A stretch of 64,000 bases of DNA, from positions 63,917,957-63,981,956 of the forward strand of contig NC_080428.1 of NCBI RefSeq assembly GCF_029873635.1, given 5' to 3'. The notes beneath the pieces were generated by a model. It searched no databases, was not told the origin of the DNA, and saw nothing but the letters and a program-made list of their open reading frames with translations. Origin of the DNA: Malania oleifera. Lineage: Eukaryota; Streptophyta; Magnoliopsida; Santalales; Ximeniaceae. Shown piece by piece: positions 1-10,839 of this stretch. The stretch's first letter is position 1. The number at the start of each line of letters is the position of its first letter. Made by a program: the position numbers and the translations under genes.

Positions 1-307
1 GTAATCTGTGGTCCAATGGTACTGATGGACTCCTTTTAATCAAGTATGTTGTTGTGTTGACTGACTCTGCCCATAACTACTTTGGTAGGCCTGACTGCAT
101 ACGCATGCTTCTGACTTTTTTCAGTCAACGATCGGTTCATTCACTTAGCTACACCGTTGTGCTGGGGTGTACCTAGTACAGTTTTTTCCCATCCTAATAC
201 CATGCTTAAAGTAAAATTTCTTGAACCTGATGTCTTTATACTCACCACCGTTGTTGGTTCTCAGCTTCTTGATTTTTAAACTAGTTTCATTTTCAACCAT
301 TACTTTC
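1..307 (-). pseudogene. copia integrase core, left fragment
   Basis: The minus-strand translation gives a copia integrase core. It reads from a VENET stretch through RTNNGGEY, around the second catalytic Asp, to MNRSLTE and the downstream LIKRSPSVPLDHRL segment that precedes the GKXG module. It is the direct continuation of the fragment beginning at 2762. Frame changes are needed near positions 140 and 60, so it is not an open frame. It runs off the left edge. Confidence 0.75.
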
Positions 308-459
308 TGTTGATTAAGGTGTAATCCCAGGAAAGGGGGGGGGGTGAGTTGGATATTCAAAAAAATAATTCACTTAATTTTCTTGTACACACTTCTTATA
401 AGTTTACCAACTACTTCTAGTTGCTCAATTATATGTGAGTGTGGTAATCCTATCTATGC
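308..459 (-). repeat. terminal remnant of copia 3' LTR
   Basis: This stretch matches 863-1010 closely. Both begin TGTTGA, carry the 'gtgtaatccc..gggggg' end and continue to 'cctatctatgc'. It is the last ~150 bp of the LTR in the element's own orientation. At 459/460 it joins gag sequence directly, so the rest of the LTR and all of pol were deleted. Confidence 0.8.
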
Positions 460-807
460 TACTTCTAACTTTTCTTAAATTTCTTTAGCTGAGTTACATG
501 CCATTGCCCTATTAAATTCATTGACGTCTAGTGCACAGAAGAGTATATTCATGGCAGTGGCATTACTTTGAATTGACTTCCAATCCTCTTCGGTATATTC
601 ATCTTCAGTTTTAGGTACATTAATCTTATCAATTACTTTCATGGGTATGTGATTTCCCTTAGTCACAATTTTCCAAACTTTCCAATCTACGTTCAGTAAA
701 TATATGTTCATCCTACATTTCCAATAGGTGTAATTCACACCACATAAAATGGGGGGTCTAGTGGATGAGTGTCCCTCACCAAATGGAGTTACACCAATGT
801 GTGTCAT
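460..807 (-). pseudogene. copia gag, N-terminal fragment
   Basis: The reading frame from ATG at 807 encodes about 110 residues of copia Gag. The N terminus (RPPILCGVNYTYWKCRM) is the usual 'F-G-x-N-Y-x-x-W' entry motif. It is followed by the acidic EDEYTEEDW segment and CNSAKEI. A TAA stop then stands where the family has Trp, and about five further gag-like codons follow before the LTR remnant begins. Gag forms the virus-like particle, and this piece lacks the RNA-binding half. It starts about 42 bp from the primer-binding site. Confidence 0.75.
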
Positions 808-848
808 GTGATCGTTTTACAAATTAACTATCAAGTCTAAGTAAACCC

Positions 849-860
849 GCTCTAATACCA
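849..860 (-). other. primer-binding site of inner copia element
   Basis: On the minus strand this reads TGGTATTAGAGC, two bases after the LTR end at 863. It differs at one base from TGGTATCAGAGC, the usual plant copia site complementary to initiator tRNA-Met. It fixes the element's orientation and the LTR boundary. Confidence 0.8.
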
Positions 861-862
861 AA

Positions 863-2756
863 TGTTGACTAACGTGTAATCCCAAGAGGGGGGGTGAATT
901 GGATATTAAAAATAATAATTCACTTAATTTTCTTTTACACACTTCTTATAAGTTTATCAACTACTTCTAGTTGCTCAATTATGTGTGAGTGTGGCAATCC
1001 TATCTATGCATGCAATATACTCAATTTAAATACAACGCGAAAAATAAAGAGTAAAAGGAAGAGAAATGACAAACGCGATTTTACGAGGTTCAGCCGACTT
1101 GGCCTATGTCCTCGCCTTGAGCAACCACTCAAGGATTCACTAATAACCCTGCTCCTTAAAGTGGGATGGAGCTTCCCTTACAAACCGTTGCTTACAAGAG
1201 GTACAACTCCCTCCTTATCCGCTGCTCACAAGAGGTACAACTTCCTCCTCACACTCGGTTCACAACCTGAACCGTGTTTACAATGAAATATGAAAATAAC
1301 ACTCAAAACAATGCTTACAACTAAAGCTTGTGAGTACAATTCAATTTCCTAGTACATTATCATATAATATAACTTGAAGCTCAAGAATGTATGAAAAATG
1401 ATACAATCGTTTGATGTATGATATGTGTCAACACACAAATTCGTATTTAATCAAAAACTCCCAAGTGAAAATATATTTGGAATGTTTTGGAGTCCACTAG
1501 GGTTCTTGATTCACTTTGAAAAGATGCTCAAGTATACTTGAAGTGAGCTATTTAACAAAAAATTTGACTTGAATACAACTCAATCAAAAATCACAAAGTT
1601 TTCCTTCAAGTTTCAATATTTTAATCAAAATAGGTTTTTCAATAAGAAGCCCAATGAACAATATATATATATATGAATATGTGTTTATCTACTTCTTGAA
1701 GTTCAAATCAATCAACCAAGCTAACAAGTTTTTCTCAAAACATGATATTCCCAAAATTCATATTTTATATGTGAATCCACACTCAAGATCAAAACCTCTT
1801 TCTAACGATAAACAAGTAAAGAGATGAGAGATTCTTGAAAAATGATAGCTTGACAAATCAAACCTTAATACTGGATCAAAGTTTAGTTGGATGAATGAAA
1901 GCTCTTTTGATTTCAGTAAAGATTTTCCCAAACGAAGATGGAAGAAGATTGAAGTGCAGAAAACCAACTCTTGAGTTCAAATCTTGCAATGAGAAATATA
2001 TCTTTCTTGTTGTGTCCTTGTGCATATGTTCTAGGGTTTAGATATTCATAATATATATTATATTACCCTTAGAATTAATCTCAGCCGTTGGATTAATAAG
2101 TTACTTTGCGTGTCTTTTTAATAAAGAGCTAATTTTTAGGCTTTCCCGCGAGTTCAGGCAACCAAACTCGACTTCAGGCTCCTGAAGTGTCAACTTCAGG
2201 CGCCTGAGGTTCTAAGGTCAGGCGACCGAAGAGCCTCGGCCAGGTTTTGTCTTCTCCATTTAATTCTTCAGGTGACTGAACTTAATCTTCAGGCAACCGA
2301 AGAAATTCTTCAGGCTACTGAGGTTTGAGTTCAAGCGACCGAACTACCCATTCTTTCAAATATTTATTTCTAACTAAAAATCTGCTTGGCTTCTTTTCTT
2401 GGATCTTTCATAAAATATATTTTTCATGATTTTGAAAACATTTCAAGGTCCATAAGAGTTTCCTAATGGTGTACATGAAATGCATGAATCCTAAAACCAT
2501 TCTAAGTTATAATGAGCTTCAAAATAAATCATATGACAATGTAAATACATAAGCTCTAAATACCCTTTCCCAAGATATTCTTGAACTTTGCTGCTTGTAT
2601 CTTGATTCCCGTACTCTTTGAGTTCCATGGATCTTGCCAAGATTTGTTAACTTTCTGTGCATGCTTAGTGTAAGTCCTATTCACAAACTCAATGCACAGA
2701 TCAAATATCAAGTGATTTGTCATTATCAAAACAAGATTGGACTCGTAGAGTCAACA
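863..2756 (-). repeat. full-length copia LTR (1894 bp)
   Basis: The ends are TGTTGACT and AGTCAACA, a perfect 8-bp inverted terminal pair. The left end abuts the primer-binding site and the right end abuts target duplication CTTTC. Inside are the conserved 'ttttacgaggttcagcc..cctatgtcctcgcc' box (1079-1117) shared with other copia LTRs here, a (TA)n run near 1668, and a cluster of ~16-bp palindromic CTTCAGGCGCCTGAAG-like motifs (2151-2343). The open frame at 894-1286 lies wholly in the LTR and is not a gene. Confidence 0.85.
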
Positions 2757-2761
2757 CTTTC

Positions 2762-4339
2762 CATATCTTGAAAGCATAAAGACATTTGATTTATATTTCA
2801 TAAAGTAAAATCATACCTTTCGAGAATGATCATCAATGAATGTCATGAAGTAATTCCTTCTGCTTATGGATGAGATGGTCGTCGCTCCCCATATGTCTGA
2901 ATAGACTAGTTCAAGTCTCTCCTTCTTTGGGGTACGGGTGAATGTCTGGAAACTGACCCTCTTCTGTTTTCTGAGTATGCAATCCTCACACATGTCAATC
3001 TCCACTGATTATAGACCACTCAATTTTTCCTTTGAGTGCATCATCTTAAGTCCCTTCTCGCTCATGTGACCGAGTCATTGGTGCCAAATGTTGCTATCGT
3101 CATTTATTATAACAACTGAAATTGACATGCAAGCATTGGAGGTCACATAAAGTGTTTCACTTTTTTTTACCTTGTGTAATCGTCGATGCACCCTTTGATA
3201 TCTTCCATTCATCGCCATTGAATGTTGTGGTGTATCCCTCGTCTACCAATTGTTCAACTAAGATCTAGTTTTTTCTCAGTTCTGGAATATATCTGACATC
3301 TTTTAGTTTCCACATATACTCATTCATCTTGATCTTCACAATTCCTTTGTCGACTTTGTCACAAGGTTGATTATTGCCAAGGTATACCTTACCGTAGTGA
3401 CCTAGTGTATACTCCTCTAGACAATCTCTATTATAAGTGGAGTGAAATGAGGCTCCAGAGTCTAAGACCCAAGACTTTTGCTTGCTCTTTAAAGAGTATA
3501 TCAATGTATCACCTTTTTCTGAAGCGACATTTGCTTCTGTCTTCACATCAGATTCTTTCCTTAAACCTTTGCACTGATTTATGTAGTGTTCGGTCTTCCC
3601 ACATTTCTAGCACTCAATATTATTTGTACCTTGGGAACCTTTGGGATTTTTGAACTTGGACCACCTAGTCCTAGATCTATCACAATTGTTAGATTGCCCA
3701 TGCCCGGTTCCTTTCCTTGAATCTTTCCTTCGACTTTCTATATTTAAGGCTGAACTTGAAGTGAAAGCATTGTTTCATAGCATCCTAATCTTTTCTATCA
3801 AAATCATACTGATGACCTCGTCGTACTTCAATTTTGATTTTCCTATGGAGCTACTAATCGCAGTAACGATACCTTTCCAACTCTTGGGAAATTGACTGAG
3901 AATCAGCAAGCTAGACACGAATTTCACTGTCAAATGCGATTTCAATTAAGGCGAGTTGATATGACAACTCGTTGAAATTGTTCAAATGTTTACTAAAACT
4001 TTCACTAAGAGGTATGTGCATGCTGAATAACTTTTTCATTAAATGTACCTTATTGGTGGCCAATGGCTGCTCGCATATGTTGAAAAGTGCATCCATAAGT
4101 GATTTGGTGGTTGTTATGTGCTTGATGTTGAAGGAAACAGACTTTTCCAATGTCATCCTGACAGCTCTGAGAGCCTTCCGGTCAAGCAAATCTTAATTGT
4201 CCATCTTCATGGCTAATGACTTTCCCTTCAATAGTAAGTGCAACTCCTTACCAAACAAGTAGTCCTCAATTTGCATCTTTCAAAAACCAAAATTGGTGCC
4301 ATCAAACATCCCGATCCTTGAGATTTTTTCGTTTGACAT
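2762..4339 (-). pseudogene. copia gag-protease-integrase, interrupted
   Basis: Read from ATG at 4339 the domains are, in order: Gag (MFDGTNFGF; a long UBN2-like helical region at about 4189-3911), a zinc knuckle near 3630-3560 (C..CGKTEHYINQC, with a stop for the Trp before it), and retroviral protease with an intact WVLDSGASFHST motif near 3460. Next come the pre-integrase HHCC region (WHQ*LGHMSEKG ... C..C) and the integrase start (YSDIWGA, the first catalytic Asp, then FIDDHSRKV). Stops near 4195, 3605, 3266, 3075 and 3010 break the frame. At 2762 the core is cut by the inner copia insertion and resumes at 307. Confidence 0.85.
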
Positions 4340-5077
4340 CTCGATTTGCCTATCTAGAGATGAAATCAGCTCAAATGGATGACACGGTTGGATCCGGAAC
4401 GATCAAAAACCTTGGGAATGGTTCGACTAGTTAGAAAAACAAACCTGAAATGGCTTCGAAAAGCTTGGTCAAAGTTTCTAGACAAAAAGGCAACCTTCGG
4501 TCAAACTTAATGAAATATTCTCTCTTGAATGGAATATTTTGTTGCTGTCACTGATGCCATTTGTTGATGTGGCTATTGATGTGGCAAATTGAGTCCTAGA
4601 TGACGTGGCAACTAACATGAATGTTGACTGGGATGCCACGTGGCACTGGTATGGGTAATGAATAAGCAGAAATGTGGCGATTTGATGTGACCTACCACAT
4701 GTGTCGTAGTTGTTGACGAGACGATGAGGTAGCGGTTGACGTGGCTGCCTGACGTAGGTGGGGTATCATGCTAACGTTAGCTTCTTCTTCAACCTCCAGC
4801 AGATGCGTATGGTACACATGCCGTAGACTGCTCCGCGTGAGAGGGTGGATGAGGCCACTCTTTGGCGATTAGGTGGCGCATGATGGCACATGGCGACGAT
4901 GAAGGACTTCTGGAGATGTGTGTGGCTGCGTGTGGACTCGTGGAGCATTCGTGCGACTCTAGTTATCTCCATTGGCTTTGTTTCATTGAGAGATACACCT
5001 TAGTGTGTTCAAAACTTGATTTTGAGCTACTTTAATTTTTGGACAATGGTCGAAAGTGGTGGTTTTGCTCTGATCTA
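4340..5077 (-). other. untranslated leader of outer copia element
   Basis: This lies between the primer-binding site and the gag ATG. It has no convincing coding sequence. From about 4560 to 4760 it repeats motifs with an ACGT or GTGGC core, such as gatgacgtggc, ccacgtggc and ttgacgtggc. The open frame on the minus strand at 4972-4766 has no family resemblance and is judged spurious. Confidence 0.5.
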
Positions 5078-5089
5078 GCTCTAATACCA
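5078..5089 (-). other. primer-binding site of outer copia element
   Basis: The minus strand reads TGGTATTAGAGC, two bases downstream of the LTR end at 5092. It is the same initiator-tRNA-Met type site as at 849-860. Confidence 0.8.
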
Positions 5090-5091
5090 AT

Positions 5092-5309
5092 TGTTAGGGA
5101 TCGGGGAACAACAACCACACCATAAACATAAACAAACAAGCAAGAAATGGGCACCAAGATTTAATGTTGTTCGGCCCAAACTAGCCTATGAATGTTGTTC
5201 GGCCCAAACTAGCCGATGTCCATGGAGCACACCAATCTCAGAAAAACTAGGAAAAAATATGAGGAGGAGGAGGCAACTGCACTCCACTCAACTCAACTCA
5301 CAACACAAC

Positions 5310-5347
<38 letters not shown>

Positions 5348-5655
5348 CTTCTTCTTCTTCTTCTTCTTCTTCTTCTTCTTCTTCTTCTTCTTCAACTCTA
5401 TTACACATATATCATACGTACACACATCTCTATATATATAGCCATGGATGGGGATGGGTGGGAATGGCCAGTGGAGATGGAAGTCACGGGTGGTGGGCTT
5501 GGATTCAACAAAGGTAGGTTGGAGTTGATGGAGGTGGTTGCCGCCGTCTCCACTGCAGCTTAACAGTTTGGGCTGAACCACGTTAAAATTTGGTGTCCAT
5601 TTCTTGCTTGTTTGTTTATGTTTGTGGTGTGATTGTTGCTCCCTGATCCCTAACA
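5092..5655 (-). repeat. 5' LTR of outer copia element (564 bp) with foldback ends
   Basis: The termini are TGTTAGGGATC and GATCCCTAACA. The outer ~85-95 bp of the two ends are near-identical inverted copies, far longer than the usual 2-8 bp LTR inversion. The left arm holds a tandem duplication of a ~27-bp unit around 'ttgttcggcccaaactagcc' (5162-5216). A TA-rich stretch near 5430-5440 could serve as TATA box on the minus strand. A diverged relative lies at 55166-55610. The two proteins readable here are microsatellite and LTR shadows. Confidence 0.75.
5312..5393. repeat. (CT)n-(TTC)n microsatellite inside LTR
   Basis: A CT run passes directly into a TTC run. The related LTR at 55166 carries CT then CA repeats at the matching place, so the microsatellite seems to be an old, unstable part of this LTR family. 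Confidence 0.9.
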
Positions 5656-5746
5656 AAAAGTTTCAAGCCACTATAACTTTGGGCACAACATGAAGGTAAA
5701 ATGGGAGTAGAGACAAGGCACAACCCATTGATTTTCTTGTGCAGAA

Positions 5747-6682
5747 TGTGTAACTTTGAATTTAGAGGTAATCCCAAGAGGGGGGGGGGGTGGATTGGGT
5801 ATTTTAAAATCTAGGTCTCTTAAGTCTGAATTTTGAAAACTTACAATCACACAACCACAAGCTACTTGACAATCAGTTTAGTATTTCTCAACTTATCAAT
5901 TTAATGTATGACTTTATCAAGCAAACAATATTACCCAATTACTTACAAGCGTAATAAATATTTAAGACATACACAACAAACAAATAATTAAGTGCAAGCG
6001 GAAATTAAAGGAGTTAAGGGAAGAGAGATGCAAACACAATTTTTACGTGGTTCAACCAACCCGACCTACGCCCTTGCCTCGGGTAAACTACCCAAAGATT
6101 CCACTAAACTGCTCCTTAACTTGGGACGAATTTTCTTGTTACAATCCGTTGCTTACAAAAGACATAGCTATCTCCTAATCCGCTGCTTACAAGAGGCGTA
6201 ACTTCCTCCTCACGATTCACAAACCGAACCGTTAATACACATAACAAATAAATATTTCTAAATACTCAGACACTTCTCAATAAGCTAATGAGTAGAATCA
6301 GCCCTAAACACTCTCACAAGGTATAATATAAAGTTCAAGAGAGAATATATTTTTCTCAATGATGTATATGAAAAGTATGATCTTTATATGAAAGATGTAT
6401 ATGAAGTGCTTCAAAGATCTACACTTTATTCAATATCTCTCAAAAATAATTTCTTTAAAAATATATGCTCTAGAGATTTGAGAGTTTAATTTCAAATAAC
6501 CTTTTGCAAGAATAAAATATGAGATCCCTTTAATAATATCCTTGATTATCACACAGATCTAAGTTCTTGCTTTCAAATATTTTATGCAAGAATAATAAAA
6601 TATAAACTCTTTGAATAAAAATATATACTTGAATATCACAAAGATCTAAGTTCTAGAATATTTTCCTAGAAGATTTTTCAAG

Positions 6683-6717
<35 letters not shown>

Positions 6718-7651
6718 AAAAATAGGTTTCTTGCTCCGAAATTTTTTTTTAGATAAACGAATGAGGGAGTTGATAACAGTTTAACAATAAGATTGAATGT
6801 TCAATAAAAGACTTTACCAAACCTCAAGATCAAACCAGTTTTTCATAAGATGGTATGAGTGTAAGGTCTTGGATCTTGAAGATGATATTGACAAATGCCC
6901 AAACTTGATGCGAATGCTTTGGAATGCAGGCAAAGTTAGCAAAAGATATGCAAAAGTCTCTCTAACGTATTTCTTCTTGCTTCTTAGTGTTTCTCTAGGG
7001 TTTAGGGTTGATTTAAATAAGTATTCTCGGCCTTTGATCAATTTTCAACTGTTGGATCATTTAATTAAAAATTTTCTGTCAGTTTTTGCGCTGAAGCGCT
7101 GTTCTGCACCACGAACTCGTCGACGAGTGTATACATTCATCGTCGAGTGTCCTTCATGAGTTCGTCCACGGGACCAAGGGACTCGTCGACGACTGGGCTG
7201 TCTGAGAAAAACATGGTCTCGACGAGAGCAGAGCGTTCAGCAACGAGTGACCTTCAGTCATTCGTCAACGAGACCAGGGGAATCATCGATGAGTTGCCTG
7301 TTATTCAACCCGATCTAACTTAGGTCAAATGCATATTAATATGTCATGAAAAACATGCATCCTAAGGTCAATCTCTATGTCATTTTGAGTTTCGCATCGT
7401 ATCTTATGAGTTGTGCAAACACAATCAAACTTAATGCAAATTATAACTGAAAATCTGGATTGTCTTTATCTTTCTGCTCTTCGACTTTCATGGATTGAGT
7501 CAAGTAGTATGTACTTCGTGTTTCTTGTGCTTTCATAGCGTACTTACCCTCCGTGCATGTTAAGTCATGATCAAATTCAAAATTTCAATGCACAGGTAAA
7601 ATATCAAGTGATTTGTTATTATTAAAATAGGATTGAACTTATAAAGTCAAT
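5747..7651 (-). repeat. solo copia LTR (1905 bp), target duplication CAGAA
   Basis: CAGAA stands at 5742-5746 and 7652-7656. The interior resembles the LTR at 863-2756: a G-run after 'gtaatcccaagag' at the left, the 'ttttacgtggttcaacc..cctacgcccttgcc' box (6037-6075), and a start region ending 'ttataaagtcaat' at 7651. No primer-binding site, polypurine tract or internal domain adjoins it, as expected after LTR-LTR recombination. It holds a (TA)n run (6688-6713) and a cluster of CTCGTCGACGAG-type palindromes (7112-7295). Its right edge is about 140 bp from the first beta-glucosidase exon. Confidence 0.8.
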
Positions 7652-7797
7652 CAGAACCAAAAGCAAAGGCAGTGGAGCCAAACCAAAAAATCATGTGACT
7701 TGCTCTCTTGGGCTGTTTGGCATGGATATGTTCATCATAGCTTGAGGCTGCTTATTTGTTGATTTGTTTATTTAACTCATCTTGCTCTGGCGTGCAG

Positions 7798-9700
7798 GAA
7801 AAACAAGGTGGAGCATTAATGATAGCGTTTGATGTGATCTGGTACGAACCAGCAACAAACTCAACAAAGGACATTGAAGCAACACAAAGAGCACAGGACT
7901 TTCAGCTTGGCTGGTAACACATTTTCTCTTCTCTAAGCTGTGAGACTATATACCAAATGCACATGTTAAATTGATGGAAATGGAACTATTCTGCGCTGAT
8001 TGCAGGTTTCTCCACCCTCTGATCTATGGGGACTACCCCAGCTCCATGAGAACTCGGGTGGGAAGCCGGTTGCCGACATTTTCCAAAGCCGAGGGTGCTC
8101 TTCTAGAGGGGTCTCTGGACTTTGTAGGCATAAATCACTACACTACATTCTATGTGCGGGCCAATTCTACTAATGTAATTGGTGACTTACTTCACGATGC
8201 TTTGTCAGACTCTGGCGCCATCGCCCTCCGTAAGCTCTCTGTTATCCTTCATATGTGTCGCCTCAGCTATGTGCGCACAAGTATTAACAAATCGAAAGAA
8301 AAACAGGAAAAAAAATACGATAATTTATAGGGACAATGAGCTGAAATTTAATTCTTGTATATTTTGTATTCAATTTTTGTATCATCGATTTGAGCTAACT
8401 GAATGTTTTCTTACTTTTTTCCAGCATGGGGAAAAGGCAAAATTGTAGGAGAAAGGGTAAGTAATTTGAGGTACTTGAAGAAGTTGTTTACTGTTTTTAT
8501 CAACTGCTGGGTTGGGATGCATTCATGGATTTTTTGTGCTACTTGAGAGAGTTATGGGGCAAGAATTTCCATTTTCATTTTACTGGACCTCATTTTCCCA
8601 CTCTATTTGATATGCAACTTGTCCAAATATTTTGTCGCGGCAATCAATTAATCTCAATTGCTTGGAATTCTATATATCGATTTGATTGATTATCGATATG
8701 TCATAACTGATAGGACCCATATGAGAAAATGGCAGTGAAAGTATTTTCCTTGATTGTTTGTTCTTTAACCCATGGTTATATGTTGAATTACAGGCAAATT
8801 CTATATGGTTGTACATTGTACCTCAAGGGATGAGAAGCTTAATGAATTACATAAAGCAAAATTATGGAAACCCACCTGTCATTATCACCGAAAATGGTAA
8901 TCATCTGAAACCCACAAAATTTCCTGAGAAAATTTAGTCATTCCCTAGTCTCCAACAGCCATAGAAACTGAGGTCTTTCAAAAATGACCATATTTTTTAC
9001 TTGTTATATAGTTTCGTTATTCAATTCTGCAGTTCCAAACTCTGTTTTTGATTAGTCATATTATGTATGAAACACAGACGAAACATTTTCCATTTGTCTT
9101 TCCATAGTTCTGTGTTATTGAAATTTGACACGAAGAACACTTGCTCTCAAGTTCATTTTTTTTACCCATGAGAACATATTGAAGTAGAAAAATCACACAC
9201 TAAATCTTAATATTTTCCATACCTTTTGCAGGGATGGATGATCCAAATAGCATATTTATCTCCGTTAAAGATGCTCTGAAGGATGAAAAAAGGATCAGAT
9301 ATCACGATGGCTATCTTTCCAGCTTGCTAGCTTCGATCAAGTGCGTAATCTCTTTTATTTGTTTATCCTTCATTCCATTTAGTAAATCGGCCAGCACAAT
9401 TAGCTAGCTGGTTTTCATATTTGGATTTGTGTGAATTTAGACAAAATCTAATATAAAACTGTTTCGAAATCTGTGGTCTGGAACAAAATTTTAATGTGTT
9501 TAGAGTTTCAAAAATGCAGAGAAGATGGATGCAATGTTAAGGGGTATTTTATGTGGTCACTATTGGATAACTGGGAGTGGGCAGCTGGTTACACTTCCAG
9601 GTTTGGATTGTATTTTGTGGATTACAGAGACCAACTCAAGAGATACCCGAAGAACTCTGTTCAATGGTTCAAGAATTTCCTCAACTCTACTCAACAATAG
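7798..9700 (+). pseudogene. glycoside hydrolase family 1 beta-glucosidase, 3' half only
   Basis: Six exons with GT..AG introns and matching phases encode the C-terminal half of a plant GH1 beta-glucosidase: 7798-7913, 8006-8229, 8425-8456, 8794-8896, 9232-9340 and 9520-9700 (TAG at 9698). Recognisable segments are GDYPSSMRTRVG, LDFVGINHYTTFY, the catalytic nucleophile motif VIITENG (exon four, split at the splice site), [28 protein letters not shown] and a terminal [15 protein letters not shown]. These enzymes hydrolyse beta-glucosides of plant metabolites and are usually ~500 residues. About 255 are here. The N-terminal exons, including the acid/base TFNEP motif and any signal peptide, are absent from the upstream sequence. 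A solo LTR lies just upstream. With no internal stops, the truncation may be recent, or the 5' exons may lie beyond the left-hand retrotransposons. Either way this piece alone cannot make an active enzyme. Confidence 0.85.
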
Positions 9701-10839
9701 GAGAGGAGAGGTACTTCAACTTCAACTGCAAAAAATTTGACACTGGAAGAAGGCATTGAAACACTACACGACATGGGGAACCAATGCACAAGGGGTGTTA
9801 CTCCCGGTGCTTGCTCTTTCACTGCCAAGGCCCCTTAATTGTTGTAATAATAATGATCTTCATGCAATGTTGATTTAAGATGAAAACGTGTCTGCATCAA
9901 TGTGGTTTAACCATGTTTCTCTTTTGGTGGAAGCATCTCTTTTTTTTGGGGGGTTAATTCATTGGAGCCTATTGGGTTTAGATTACACAATGTGACATAG
10001 TCCACCCCTCCTCATGTTACTCCACCATATCTGTCAATAATATTGTAGCTGAATACAGAGAGATTGGCACAAACTATTCGAGTAGAGTGCAAGAATATGA
10101 CGAAATACGTGAGAAAGCACACTGTAGACACTTCATTTTTTTTTTTTCCTTTTTTTTTCAAAGCTTATATAGCATAATTGTTAATTCAATAAAATGAGAA
10201 AATATAAAAAAAAAAATATAGGAAAAATGAAATTTTTACATTGAAAATAAAAAAAAATGAAATAAAAATGGTGGGCCGGCATCTTCATCTTCAAACCTAC
10301 GAGCACAAAAGGAAGATATGTAAGTAGACATGTGAGAATTGTAAATTAAGACATGTGAGTCAATTTAAATTAAATATGATTGATCAAATTAGATGTTGAT
10401 CGATCAAATTAGGTATTGATTGATTTAGTCAATGTTAAATTGAGTGATCCCTCTGAAATAGAGGAGTTCTAAGGAAAGGAAAGGACACATGGAACACAGA
10501 GGAGAGAAAAAGGAGAGGAATTGCTCACTAAAATTTTTGAGAGAGAATTATGAAGACAAGGCTAAGTGTTTGAAATTGAGAAGGTGAAGAAAGATAGGAG
10601 ACCAAGAGGTTTGAATTGTAGAAGCGGTGGAAGATTGGCAAAAAGAAATTCAAGAGGTTCAGACAAAAGGAAGCGGAAATTGCAAATTGGAGTTAGGAAC
10701 AAAAGTAAGAACTTGTTTATTTTGTGTTTTATTTTATTTCAATTTCTAGTAATGCTGAATTTTGATTATATAATTAGAGTTTAAATTCAAACATAACATA
10801 AAATAATTTTCCAAAAATATACAAAATAGGATTTGGGTA
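9701..10839. other. 3' flank of beta-glucosidase and AT-rich spacer
   Basis: No coding sequence could be supported. The first 250 bp are the likely 3' untranslated and polyadenylation region, with several AATAAT-type signals near 9847. Homopolymer T and A runs follow (10137-10260). The open frame at 10566-10784 has no recognisable family. Confidence 0.5.
10378..10436. repeat. short tandem repeat, ~20 bp x 3
   Basis: Three imperfect copies of a unit like gattgatcaaattaggtatt stand head to tail and are degenerate at the right. Confidence 0.6.

Larger units (their letters stand above)
308..2756 (-). mobile_element. internally deleted copia element, target duplication CTTTC
   Basis: Both outer edges are copia LTR termini: tgttgatt at 308 and agtcaaca ending at 2756. 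They are flanked by the same 5 bp, CTTTC, at 303-307 and 2757-2761. On the minus strand the order is a full LTR (2756-863), a primer-binding site (860-849), a gag start (807-460) and only the last ~150 bp of the other LTR (459-308). Protease, integrase, reverse transcriptase and most of the 3' LTR are missing. The target duplication shows that this is one insertion that later lost its middle. Confidence 0.85.
1..5655 (-). mobile_element. Ty1/copia element, 5' half, nested host of a second copia
   Basis: Read on the minus strand the parts run LTR (5655-5092), primer-binding site (5089-5078), leader, gag, protease and the start of integrase (to 2762), then a foreign insertion (2756-308), then the rest of the integrase core (307-1). 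Reverse transcriptase, RNase H and the 3' LTR lie outside the window. The domain order protease-integrase is that of Ty1/copia. The integrase reading frame joins across the insertion once one copy of the 5-bp duplication is removed, so the two pieces are one element. Stops and small lesions mean it is dead. Confidence 0.85.

Noticed and set aside
894-1286. 130-residue open frame
   Set aside because: It lies wholly inside the copia LTR and includes the conserved LTR box.
5091-5656. Three overlapping open frames on both strands with poly-Leu/Ser or poly-Lys/Glu
   Set aside because: They translate the LTR's inverted ends and its CT/TTC microsatellite. There is no domain or codon signal.
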